DNA of 29,863 nucleotides from DATLFP01 sp035540955 (GTDB lineage Bacteria > Actinomycetota > Acidimicrobiia > Acidimicrobiales > CADCSY01): assembly GCA_035540955.1 (NCBI GenBank), contig DATLFP010000236.1:1-29863 (forward strand), given 5' to 3'. Of the stretch, positions 1-5,136 are shown in pieces. The position numbers and the translations under genes are program-made. Numbering within the stretch: position 1 is the first letter of the stretch; the number at the start of each line of letters is the position of its first letter. The notes beneath the pieces were generated by a model. It was not told where the DNA came from. It did no database searches and saw only the letters and a program-made list of their open reading frames with translations.

Positions 1-393
1 CGCCCGGAGCTCGTCGAACCAGTCCCGCCAAGCGGCTACGTCCGACGACGACGGCCGGCGCCTCCAGTCCTTCTCGGCGACGTTCGTCGCGTCCTCGACG
101 AAGGTCGAGTAGTCGCCGCTGGTGGCCGTCGAGGCAGCGCCCCACCCGGCCGCCGGCGTGTCCTCCCATCGACCGAGCGAGTAGGCGGAACGCCCGACGA
201 GCTCCGGGTAGTCGAAGAGCCCGACCACGAGCGCCTGGTACGGGGCGATCTCCCGCCGATCGCTCGCCACCTGTCGTGCGACCTCGACGAGCTGCGCTCG
301 AGTGGCGCCCGCTTCGACAACCACGCACACCTCGGTCCGCCTCGTGCTCCCAAGAGGCAGCTCCCGGACCGTCTCGACTGTGTAGCTGATCAC
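1..393 (-). CDS. Unrecognised accessory protein, C-terminus outside window
   Basis: An open frame of 131 codons runs from GTG at 393 to the window edge without a stop. The protein begins VISYTVETVRELPLGS and contains VVGLFDYPELVGRSAYSLGRWEDTP and a later GDYSTFVEDA stretch; it has no signal peptide or membrane segment and I do not recognise a family. GTG at 393 is chosen because a TAGCGT hexamer sits exactly 7 nt upstream, the spacing seen for other leaderless starts in this window; an in-frame GTG at 399 is the alternative. It follows the 76-aa gene on the same strand after about 46 bp and is probably co-oriented cargo of the integrated element. Codon third positions look less GC-biased than in the chromosomal genes to the right. 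Confidence 0.72.
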   Translation of the reverse strand, partial: MISYTVETVRELPLGSTRRTEVCVVVEAGATRAQLVEVARQVASDRREIAPYQALVVGLFDYPELVGRSAYSLGRWEDTPAAGWGAASTATSGDYSTFVEDATNVAEKDWRRRPSSSDVAAWRDWFDELRA

Positions 394-400
394 GGCCACG

Positions 401-406
401 ACGCTA
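401..406 (-). promoter_or_regulatory. -10 hexamer TAGCGT, leaderless start at 393
   Basis: On the minus strand TAGCGT ends 7 nt before the GTG at 393, matching the TANNNT-N7-start pattern found at several other genes here. No Shine-Dalgarno sequence precedes that GTG. The -35 element is not recognisable. Confidence 0.4.
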
Positions 407-439
407 GGACGCTCACACGCCGAGCCGTCTCGATCACGC

Positions 440-670
440 TCACGACGCCCACCACGAGGGCCACACGTTGGCCGGGTGCAGGCCCAGCCTCGTCGCCAGC
501 ACGTCCGCCTGCGCCCGCCGGCAGGTGTACCGGTGGCGCCGCTCCGGCCTCACGTGGTCGACGCCGAGGGACCGGGCCACCTCGGCATGGCACCGGCCAC
601 CGGCCGCCAGCGCGAGGGGCGCGAAGTCGAGGGACCGCCGAACGCACGGCCCCGCCCAGAGAGCGCTCAC
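440..670 (-). CDS. Small phage/plasmid-type DNA-binding-like protein
   Basis: The 76-aa product contains CHAEVARSLGVDHVRPERRHRY followed by ADVLATRLGLHPANVWPSWW. This arrangement (a first helix-turn-helix-like stretch, then 'LATxLGLHPxxVWPxWW' at the C-terminus) is typical of small regulators in actinobacterial phages and integrative elements. Its GTG start overlaps the TGA of the preceding gene in a GTGA, so the two are translationally coupled. By analogy it may be a Cro/repressor-like partner in control of the element; the recognition helix cannot be assigned with confidence. No membrane segment or enzyme motif is present. Confidence 0.7.
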   Translation of the reverse strand: MSALWAGPCVRRSLDFAPLALAAGGRCHAEVARSLGVDHVRPERRHRYTCRRAQADVLATRLGLHPANVWPSWWAS

Positions 671-996
671 GCCTCGCTCGCGCTGCTCGCGGCGACCGCC
701 TCCCTGGCCTTGTCCGCATCGTCGACCACGAAGGCGAGGACCATCTGCACGTGGTCAAGCAGGCGGGCGAGCATCGCAGCGTCGGCCTCCTCGGTGTACG
801 GAGTGCCGCCGACCTCGGTGTTCTCCGAGTAGGCGCAGGCCGCTGCCGTCTCGAAGGCCTGAACGCGGCCATGGAGCAGCTCCACGCCGTGGACCAGGTC
901 GAGGGCGTGGCCCCGGATGCGGAACCACCTCTCGGCGTCGTCCTCAGTGCTGGGGGGGTCTTCCGTCGTCAGGGCGCGTGCGGTACGATCAGCCAC
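667..996 (-). CDS. Unrecognised 109-aa accessory protein, first gene of leftward set
   Basis: This acidic, soluble 109-aa protein starts MADRTARALTTEDPPST and is rich in helices (ERWFRIRGHALDLVHGVELLHGRVQ, then ADAAMLARLLDHVQMVLAFVVDDADKAREAV). I do not recognise the family. The GTG start at 994-996 is fixed by a perfect AAGGAGG Shine-Dalgarno at 1003-1009, six nt upstream, the strongest ribosome site in the window. It heads the leftward set, overlaps the 76-aa gene by 4 bp, and its leader carries the hairpin at 1033-1063 and lies beside the operators at 1072-1111, so its expression is probably tied to that control region. Confidence 0.75.
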   Translation of the reverse strand: MADRTARALTTEDPPSTEDDAERWFRIRGHALDLVHGVELLHGRVQAFETAAACAYSENTEVGGTPYTEEADAAMLARLLDHVQMVLAFVVDDADKAREAVAASSASEA

Positions 997-1032
997 GTCG
1001 GGCCTCCTTGGTTTGGTTGCTCGGTTCGACTT

Positions 1033-1063
1033 GGCCCCGGGCTGTTGGCGCAGCGCCGGGGCC
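1033..1063. promoter_or_regulatory. Strong hairpin in leader of the leftward operon
   Basis: GGCCCCGG (1033-1040) pairs with CCGGGGCC (1056-1063), and GCTG (1041-1044) with CAGC (1051-1054), giving a 12-bp stem with one bulged base and a 6-nt loop. It lies 24 nt upstream of the Shine-Dalgarno of the 667-996 gene, between it and the operators. It has no T-run, so a simple terminator is less likely than an attenuator, mRNA-stability element or second protein site. Confidence 0.45.
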
Positions 1064-1071
1064 GCTTACTA

Positions 1072-1111
1072 TTTCCGATCGGAAAGTACCCCGCCTATTT
1101 CCGATCGGCAA
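1072..1111. promoter_or_regulatory. Two operator copies TTTCCGATCGG(A/C)AA between divergent genes
   Basis: TTTCCGATCGGAAA at 1072-1085 is a perfect 14-bp palindrome. TTTCCGATCGGCAA at 1098-1111 is a second copy with one change. With flanking bases, CTATTTCCGATCGG is repeated directly at 1069-1082 and 1095-1108, a 26-bp period (about 2.5 helical turns). The pair lies between the leftward gene at 996 and the rightward HTH gene at 1133, and the second copy covers the expected -35 region of the latter. The binding protein is unknown; the HTH gene at 1133 and the 76-aa regulator are the local candidates. Confidence 0.65.
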
Positions 1112-1119
1112 GCATCCGC

Positions 1120-1125
1120 TACGAT
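1120..1125 (+). promoter_or_regulatory. -10 hexamer TACGAT, leaderless start at 1133
   Basis: TACGAT fits TANNNT and ends exactly 7 nt before GTG 1133. The sequence about 16 bp upstream is the second operator copy, so a protein bound there would block the -35 region. Confidence 0.5.
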
Positions 1126-1132
1126 CTTCGCC

Positions 1133-1333
1133 GTGGTCGCAACGCTGTGCCACGTGCACCACCTCGTAGGCGTGGCCGAGATCGCCGAGATGCTGGCGCT
1201 CACCCGTCAACGGGTGAACCAACTCGCACGCAAGCCCGACTTCCCGGAGCCCGAGGCCGTGCTGTCAGCCGGCAAGGTGTGGAAGCGCTCGGCGATCGAG
1301 AAGTGGGCCCGGACGACGGGGAGGCTCACATGA
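1133..1333 (+). CDS. AlpA/excisionase-like winged-HTH protein
   Basis: The 66-aa product contains LVGVAEIAEMLALTRQRVNQLARKPDFPEPEAVLSAGKVWKRSAIEKWARTTGRL, a MerR/AlpA-type winged helix: 'GVAEIAEMLALTRQRVNQLAR' is the helix-turn-helix, 'FPEPxAxLSAGKVWKRSAIEKWA' the wing and closing helix. Such stand-alone domains act as excisionases (Xis) or AlpA-like transcription regulators in integrated elements. GTG 1133 is chosen over upstream in-frame starts because the -10 hexamer sits 7 nt before it and the homologous part begins there; a longer frame from 917 would cross the operators. Its stop overlaps the ATG of a 7-codon mini-cistron. It probably binds DNA near the att site, the operators at 1072-1111, or both. 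Confidence 0.8.
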   Translation: MVATLCHVHHLVGVAEIAEMLALTRQRVNQLARKPDFPEPEAVLSAGKVWKRSAIEKWARTTGRLT

Positions 1334-1353
1334 CGACGCAGGAACCCGCCTGA
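1330..1353 (+). other. Seven-codon mini-cistron linking two genes
   Basis: ATG at 1330 overlaps the HTH stop (ATGA), reads MTTQEPA and ends with TGA at 1351-1353, which overlaps the ATG of the 89-aa gene (TGATG). It could hand ribosomes from one gene to the next. It may equally be a chance frame in a 19-bp spacer. Confidence 0.3.
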
Positions 1354-1622
1354 TGGCCCGGCGTCGCCCGGTGACCGCTGAGCAGCGGGCGCTCTACTCC
1401 CGCATCGGTGCGCACGAGTCCTGGGCCCGCACCGCCGACCGCACCGCCCGGACGAAGGCCGCTCGTGACGCCGCCTTCGCCCGCTTCGAGCGCGAGGTCG
1501 ACCCCGACGGCGTGCTCGACCCGGCCGAGCGCACCCGTCGCGCCGAGCACGCCCGCCAGGCGCACATGCTGCGCATGACCGCCCGGTCCCTCGAAGCCCG
1601 AGCCCGGCGGAGGGAGTGCTGA
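1353..1622 (+). CDS. Conserved Arg/Ala-rich small protein of actinobacterial elements
   Basis: The 89-aa, highly basic, helical product (MARRRPVTAEQRALYSRIGAHESWARTADRTARTKAARDAAFARFEREVDPDGVL, then PAERTRRAEHARQAHMLRMTARSLEARARR) matches in style a short hypothetical protein often found beside excisionase genes in actinobacterial accessory regions, with the hallmark 'RTxxARxAFxxRFExEVDPDGxLxPxERxRRAExARxAH'. No catalytic motif is seen. It lies 19 bp downstream of the HTH gene and is linked by the TGATG overlap, so it is co-transcribed. An AGGA at about 1340 may assist initiation. The function is unknown; a nucleic-acid-binding role fits its charge but is inference. Confidence 0.78.
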   Translation: MARRRPVTAEQRALYSRIGAHESWARTADRTARTKAARDAAFARFEREVDPDGVLDPAERTRRAEHARQAHMLRMTARSLEARARRREC

Positions 1623-1638
1623 CCTTTCGGGGGGCTCT

Positions 1639-1827
1639 CTAGCTGGACGCCGAAGCGACGGCGATGCCTCCGTGTGGTTGCGAGGGGCTCACGAACCACG
1701 CGTGAGCTTCGGCTAGGTACGCGACCGCTCGCGCCTTCGACTCTGAGTTGACGTTGGGTGCCAGCTCAGCAACGCGGTCGAGGATCGCCTGCATCGCTTC
1801 AGCCTCGGTTGTCACGAGTGCGACCAT
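1639..1827 (-). CDS. Unrecognised 62-aa protein next to the att scar
   Basis: The product (MVALVTTEAEAMQAILDRVAELAPNV, then SKARAVAYLAEAHAWFVSPSQPHGG) is a short helical soluble protein; its frame has lower GC than the neighbours and natural amino-acid balance, which supports coding. No Shine-Dalgarno or -10 stands out before ATG 1827, but paired TGTCAGCG repeats lie just upstream. It converges on the 89-aa gene with 16 bp between stops and is the last gene before the tRNA fragment. It is not large enough to be an integrase. I do not recognise its family. Confidence 0.6.
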   Translation of the reverse strand: MVALVTTEAEAMQAILDRVAELAPNVNSESKARAVAYLAEAHAWFVSPSQPHGGIAVASASS

Positions 1828-1835
1828 AGGCGCCG

Positions 1836-1854
1836 TGTCAGCGCGATGTCAGCG
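1836..1854. repeat. TGTCAGCG direct repeat, 11-bp period
   Basis: TGTCAGCG occurs at 1836-1843 and 1847-1854, one helical turn apart, directly upstream of the 62-aa gene. Same-face spacing suggests a protein-binding pair, such as an operator or excisionase site, but the repeat is short and chance is possible. Confidence 0.35.
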
Positions 1855-1882
1855 TGACGCCGAGTAACGTGACCGATCTGCT

Positions 1883-1948
1883 CGGGACCAGCCGGGACGG
1901 CCGAGGGGTGAAACCCCAGGTCAGACGGGTACAACGGGACCAGCCGGG
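1883..1948. repeat. Paired CGGGACCAGCCGGG repeats, candidate integrase arm sites
   Basis: The 14-mer CGGGACCAGCCGGG occurs at 1883-1896 and again, perfectly, at 1935-1948. The 52-bp period is close to five helical turns, and the second copy lies 17 bp from the tRNA fragment. Tyrosine integrases bind short direct repeats ('arm sites') beside their core site, so this is a natural reading. A GGGGT/ACCCC mini-hairpin with a GAA loop lies between them at 1905-1917. Confidence 0.5.
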
Positions 1949-1965
1949 TCTATCTGGGATGGCGT

Positions 1966-2017
1966 CATCCGCACTGATAAGGATGAGGTCGATGGTTCGA
2001 TTCCATTCAGCCCCACC
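1966..2017 (+). other. Displaced 3' half of tRNA-Ile(GAU): predicted attachment site
   Basis: From 1974 the sequence splits cleanly as tRNA: anticodon loop CTGATAA (1974-1980, anticodon GAU), 3' anticodon stem GGATG (1981-1985), variable loop AGGTC, T stem GATGG, T loop TTCGATT, T stem CCATT, acceptor strand CAGCCCC (2008-2014), discriminator A and CC. The matching 5' parts (acceptor GGGGCTG, D arm) are absent upstream. CATCC (1966-1970) could pair with GGATG, but three extra bases (GCA) separate it from the loop, so the anticodon arm is a hybrid. This is what remains when a tyrosine recombinase integrates using the anticodon-loop-to-3'-end segment as its core. A tRNA pseudogene is the alternative. 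Confidence 0.75.
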
Positions 2018-2155
2018 GTGCGGTTCCTCCGTCGAGCGCTCGTCGCCCTCGGTCTCGCCAGCCTGATCGCCGGCGTGCTCCGTCTGCGCGGCAGCGGTGG
2101 CACCCCGCCACAGGGCGGAGGGTGGCGGGAGCTCCAGGGCCCCGACCTCCGCTAG
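2018..2155 (+). CDS. 45-aa single-pass membrane peptide
   Basis: GTG at 2018 opens a 45-aa frame: VRFLRRALVALGLASLIAGVL, then RLRGSGGTPPQGGGWRELQGPDLR. It has a basic N-terminus, one hydrophobic segment (residues about 7-21) and a Gly/Pro-rich tail ending in WRELxGPDLR, a style common for tiny membrane proteins in actinobacteria. The stop is 3 bp before the next gene, so they form an operon. Oddly, the start codon is the base immediately after the tRNA-derived CC, leaving no room for a leader on the chromosomal side: it must be read from the element, from tRNA read-through, or from another start. The function is unknown. Confidence 0.6.
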   Translation: MRFLRRALVALGLASLIAGVLRLRGSGGTPPQGGGWRELQGPDLR

Positions 2156-2158
2156 GCG

Positions 2159-3154
2159 ATGCGCATCGCCGTCCTCGGCGCCGGCGCCGTCGGTGCCCGC
2201 GCCGTCCGCCAGCTGGCCTCGAGCCCCGAGGTCGCCGCCGTGACCGTCGCCGACGCCGACCCGAAGCGAGCGGCGAGCACGTGCGACTCGATCGACGAGC
2301 CCGGCCGGGTGACGTCCCGCCCGGTGACCCCCGCGTGGGCCGAGGGCGCCGACGTGGCGGTCCTCGCCGCGCCGGTGGACCACCGGGCCGAGGCCGAACG
2401 CCTGCTCGAGGCCGGCATCGCCGTCGTGTCGGGCGCCGACGGCCTCGACGACGTGCGGGGGCTGGTCGCCCTCGACGCGGAAGCCGCGGAGCGGGGCCTG
2501 GCGGTGGTGGTCGGCGCGGGGTTCTGCCCCGGGCTGAGCGACGTGCTGGCGGCCCACGCCGCCGCCACGTTCGATCGCGTCGACGAGATCCACGTGAGCC
2601 GGCGGGGCACCGGCGGGCCGGCGTGCGCCCGCCAGCATCACCGGGCCCTCGCCGGCGAGGCGTTGGAGTGGCGGGACGGGGCCTGGGTCCGGCGGCGGGC
2701 GGGGTCGGGCCGGGAGCTCGCGTGGTTCCCGGACCCGGTCGGGGCCGCCGACTGCTATCGGGCGGCGGTGCCCGATGCCCTCTTGCTGACGGCGGCGTTC
2801 CCCTCGGCGACCCGCGTGTCGGCCCGGGTGGCGGCGACCCGCCGGGATCGGCTCACCGCCCACCTGCCGATGCTCCGCCCGCCCCACCGGGAGACCGGCC
2901 TCGGGGCCTTGCGGGTCGAGGTCCGGGGCCGGCGGGGAGCGGGCCGCGACGTGGTGGTCCTCGGCGCCATCGACCGCCCGGCGGTGGCCGCCGGGGCGGT
3001 GGCGGCGCTGGCCGCCGTGGCCGTGGCCAGGGGCGAGGTGGCGGCGGGGGCGCGGGGCCTCGCCGGTTCGGTGGAGCCCGTGCCGTTCCTCGCCGAGCTG
3101 GCCCGCCGGGGCATCAAGGCCGCCGCCTTCGTCGGCAGCGCCACCGGAGGCTGA
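2159..3154 (+). CDS. Saccharopine-dehydrogenase-like NAD(P)-binding oxidoreductase
   Basis: The 331-aa protein opens with a Rossmann fold: MRIAVLGAGAVGARAVRQLAS (GxGxxG at residues 7-12), an acidic end to strand two (VTVADADPKRA), and 'GADVAVLAAP' typical of saccharopine-dehydrogenase-like enzymes. A conserved-looking GAGFCPGLSDVLAAH follows near residue 120, where the second domain begins. These enzymes act on imino- or keto-acid adducts or serve as trans-acting reductases; the substrate here cannot be read. The protein is shorter than lysine-pathway saccharopine dehydrogenases (about 370-450 aa). It lies 3 bp after the 45-aa membrane peptide and 38 bp before the sigma gene. It is not linked to any lysine or amino-acid pathway gene. 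Confidence 0.8.
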   Translation: MRIAVLGAGAVGARAVRQLASSPEVAAVTVADADPKRAASTCDSIDEPGRVTSRPVTPAWAEGADVAVLAAPVDHRAEAERLLEAGIAVVSGADGLDDVRGLVALDAEAAERGLAVVVGAGFCPGLSDVLAAHAAATFDRVDEIHVSRRGTGGPACARQHHRALAGEALEWRDGAWVRRRAGSGRELAWFPDPVGAADCYRAAVPDALLLTAAFPSATRVSARVAATRRDRLTAHLPMLRPPHRETGLGALRVEVRGRRGAGRDVVVLGAIDRPAVAAGAVAALAAVAVARGEVAAGARGLAGSVEPVPFLAELARRGIKAAAFVGSATGG

Positions 3155-3192
3155 CCGGACTCTCCGCGGTTATCCCGATACTCTGCGTATTC

Positions 3193-4017
3193 GTGGAACG
3201 GGGCGGGGCGGGCACCACGGGGCAGGTCGCGACCATCGAGCAGTACCTGCCCCTGGTCGAGCACATCGTGTTCCAGGTGGCGGTGCACTTCCCTCGCCAC
3301 GTCGATCGCGAGGAGCTGGCCCGAGCCGGCACGCTCGGCCTGGTGGAGGCCGCCCAGCGCTTCGACACGACGCGCGGCGTGCCGTTCCAGCGCTTCGCGG
3401 CCCAGCGGATCCGGGGCGCCATCCTCGACGCCGTGCGCACCACCGACTGGGCGCCCCGCTCGGTGCGCAACCTGGCGCGGGCGCTCGAGCGCACGAGCGC
3501 CCGACTCACCGGCGATCTCGGTCGCGCCCCCACGGTCGAGGAGGTCGCGACCGCCATGTCGACCACGCCCGAGCAGCTGACCCGCCTCCAGGGTCGCATC
3601 CACCGCTCGGTGGTGCTGGCACTCGACCAGCGCAGCGCCGATCCCGACGAGGAGGCGAGCCTCGGGGAGCTGCTCGTCGATCCCACCGGCCTCGAGCCGG
3701 GTGAGGCGCTCGAGCAGCGGGAGCTGCTCGGCTACCTCCGGGACGCGGTCGGGCTGCTGCCCGAGCGTCACCGGCTCGTGGTCATCGGCTACTTCCTCGA
3801 GGGCCGGACGTCCGCCGATCTCGCCCGGTTCCTCGGCGTGACCGAGTCACGGGTGTCCCAGCTGCGTTCGGAGGCGATCGCGATGCTGCGCCATGGCATC
3901 GCCGCGCAGTACGGCCCGACCGAGCCCGGGACGTCGGCGGCGCACCGGCGCCGCGCCGTCTTCGCCGCCGCCGTCGCCGGTCGGCGGGGCTGGCGGGAGC
4001 GGCTGGCGAGCGTCTAG
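3193..4017 (+). CDS. FliA/WhiG-type (sigma-28 family) RNA polymerase sigma factor
   Basis: The 274-aa protein has sigma region 2 (residues about 15-95: LVEHIVFQVAVHFPRHVDREELARAGTLGLVEAAQRFD, then FAAQRIRGAILDAVR), region 3 (RSVRNLARALERTSARLTGDLGRAPTVEEVA) and region 4 (about 189-233: LPERHRLVVIGYFLEGRTSADLARFLGVTESRVSQLRSEA). The set is that of group-3 factors of the FliA/WhiG type, which direct flagellar or developmental genes. The GTG at 3193 begins just before the first helix and is preferred over far-upstream starts in the same frame, which overlap the previous gene. A possible -10 is GATACT at 3177-3182. The gene faces, 6 bp away, a FlgN-like chaperone, which supports a motility link. 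Confidence 0.85.
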   Translation: MERGGAGTTGQVATIEQYLPLVEHIVFQVAVHFPRHVDREELARAGTLGLVEAAQRFDTTRGVPFQRFAAQRIRGAILDAVRTTDWAPRSVRNLARALERTSARLTGDLGRAPTVEEVATAMSTTPEQLTRLQGRIHRSVVLALDQRSADPDEEASLGELLVDPTGLEPGEALEQRELLGYLRDAVGLLPERHRLVVIGYFLEGRTSADLARFLGVTESRVSQLRSEAIAMLRHGIAAQYGPTEPGTSAAHRRRAVFAAAVAGRRGWRERLASV

Positions 4018-4023
4018 GAGCGT

Positions 4024-4527
4024 TCAGGAGAGGAAGCGCACGAGCGATGGCAGCCGGAGCGAATCGCTCGCGGCCAGCACCGACTCGTAGCTGGCGGCCG
4101 CCACCGCTCGGTCGAGGTCGTCGGCGGGCACCGGCCGTCGTCGCCGCCGGCGGAAGCGCCCGGGCCGCTCGCCCCGCAGCTCGGCCAGCCGATCGGCCGC
4201 CAGGCTGTGGGTCGCCTCGAGGAGGGCGCCCACCTCACCGGCGAGGCGACCGAGCGCCTGGCGGTGTTCCTGCAGCAGCGACGAGTACGGCTCGGGGGCG
4301 TGGTCGGCCAAGGCCTGCAGCGTGTCGTCGTGGGTGCTGCCGACGGCCGACGCCCGGGCCGCCTCCAGCTCGCGCACGACGTGGGCCGCCGCCTCGAGCT
4401 CGTCGGCGGCCATGCCGAGGAACCGATCGTCGTCGGCGGCCAAGGCTTCCCGGGCGTGGTGGAGCCGGAAGAGGAGCTGCTCGAGGGCGCGCTGCTCGCG
4501 GGCGAGGACCGCGACGACGTCGTCCAT
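4024..4527 (-). CDS. FlgN-like flagellar export chaperone
   Basis: The 167-aa protein begins MDDVVAVLAREQRALEQLLFRLHHAREALAADDDRFLGMAADELEAAAHVVRELEAAR, the long anti-parallel helices with the 'ExxxLexLLFKLxxAxxALxAgxxxxLxxAxxELE' pattern of FlgN-family proteins; later come LLQEHRQALGRLAGEVGALLEATHSLAADRLAELRG and a basic RRRRRR stretch. FlgN chaperones the hook-associated proteins FlgK and FlgL for flagellar export. Neither partner is present in the window. The ATG at 4527 has GGGAAGG just upstream. It converges on the FliA-type sigma gene with 6 bp between stops. Family assignment rests on helix pattern only, so a generic coiled-coil protein is the alternative. Confidence 0.6.
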   Translation of the reverse strand: MDDVVAVLAREQRALEQLLFRLHHAREALAADDDRFLGMAADELEAAAHVVRELEAARASAVGSTHDDTLQALADHAPEPYSSLLQEHRQALGRLAGEVGALLEATHSLAADRLAELRGERPGRFRRRRRRPVPADDLDRAVAAASYESVLAASDSLRLPSLVRFLS

Positions 4528-4584
4528 CGCCTTCCCATCGGCGGGCGCGGCGCCGCTGTGAGCCGCCCTGCCTCATCGGTTGCT

Positions 4585-4605
4585 GTAATGGCGTAATGAT
4601 GTAAT
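4585..4605. promoter_or_regulatory. Triple GTAAT direct repeat, 8-bp period
   Basis: GTAAT occurs at 4585-4589, 4593-4597 and 4601-4605, exactly 8 bp apart, and the third copy overlaps TAATAG (4602-4607), which sits 7 nt before ATG 4615. The 8-bp tandem spacing is what ribbon-helix-helix dimers such as MetJ use, and the downstream product ends in an RHH-like segment, so self-control is likely. The block is markedly AT-rich for this DNA. Confidence 0.55.
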
Positions 4606-4614
4606 AGTCCTTCC

Positions 4615-5085
4615 ATGGACGAGATCGAGGGGTTCTTCGCCGGCCGGGTGCCGGACGGCTGGTTCGCCGATGCGCCCGAGGTGGTGGTCGACCGCGAGGA
4701 GATCGTGGTGATCGGGACGATCGAGGTCCCCGACCCCGCCGCCGCCGTCGGCCGGACCAAGCGGTTCCGGGAGGAGACGCGGGAGCACCGGATGCGCATC
4801 GCCGAAGAGGCCGAGGCCGCCTTCGGGCGGAAGGTCTCCTGGGGCGTCCAGGCCGGGGAGGAGCGCTACCTCTTCACGCACCTTGCCGTCCCGGTGATGA
4901 CCCGCCTGCGCCAGCGTGAGCGGTTGGTCCTCGACACGCTCATCGACGCCGGCGTGGCCCGCAGCCGCAGCGACGCCCTCGCCTGGTGCGTGCGCCTCGT
5001 CGAGAAGCACCAGGGCGATTGGATCGACCAGCTCCGCGAGGCGCTCGTGCAGGTCGAAGAGGTCCGCAAGCAGGGACCGCAGTAG
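4615..5085 (+). CDS. RHH-like C-terminal domain protein, probable autoregulator
   Basis: The 156-aa protein has an acidic N-terminal part (MDEIEGFFAGRVPDGWFADAPEVVVDREEIVVIGTIEVPD), a basic helical middle (FREETREHRMRIAEEAEAAFGRKVSWGVQAGEE) and, at residues about 88-132, THLAVPVMTRL-RQRERLVLDTLIDAGVA-RSRSDALAWCVRLVEKH. The last part fits a ribbon-helix-helix: one strand, helix A, a turn with SRSDAL, then helix B. N-terminal sequence resembles a conserved actinobacterial hypothetical family; I know no assigned function. The GTAAT triplet over its promoter supports DNA binding. It stands alone between flgN (divergent) and the amidase (51 bp downstream). Confidence 0.75.
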   Translation: MDEIEGFFAGRVPDGWFADAPEVVVDREEIVVIGTIEVPDPAAAVGRTKRFREETREHRMRIAEEAEAAFGRKVSWGVQAGEERYLFTHLAVPVMTRLRQRERLVLDTLIDAGVARSRSDALAWCVRLVEKHQGDWIDQLREALVQVEEVRKQGPQ

Positions 5086-5136
5086 GGGGCCGCGGCCGGG
5101 TCGACCGGCGTCCTCGCCAAGTGCGAGTCTGACGCC

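Larger units (their letters stand above)
1..2017. mobile_element. Right end of a tRNA-Ile-integrated element (partial)
   Basis: The stretch ends exactly at a half tRNA (1966-2017) and holds only small accessory genes: an excisionase/AlpA-like HTH protein, a phage-type small regulator and several unrecognised short proteins in two divergent sets around an operator-rich control region. Direct repeats just inside the tRNA scar resemble integrase arm sites. An element inserted at the 3' end of a + strand tRNA leaves the intact gene on the far side and a displaced 3' half at the other end, so the element should run leftward past base 1. No integrase, replication or conjugation gene is visible here; if present they lie to the left. 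The boundary is inferred from the tRNA fragment, not from a seen pair of att sites. Confidence 0.6.

Noticed and set aside
917..1132. Longer N-terminus for the HTH gene
   Set aside because: This part crosses the operators and the hairpin, is low in family-like sequence, and the -10 hexamer fits the start at 1133.
1966..2017. Complete tRNA or tmRNA gene
   Set aside because: The 5' acceptor strand and D arm are missing upstream; a tmRNA tail was considered but the CTGATAA loop, AGGTC variable loop and stem match tRNA-Ile instead.
1838..2887. Open frame of 349 codons on the minus strand
   Set aside because: It is the Pro/Arg/His-rich shadow of the saccharopine-like gene on +, crosses the tRNA fragment and has no domain pattern.
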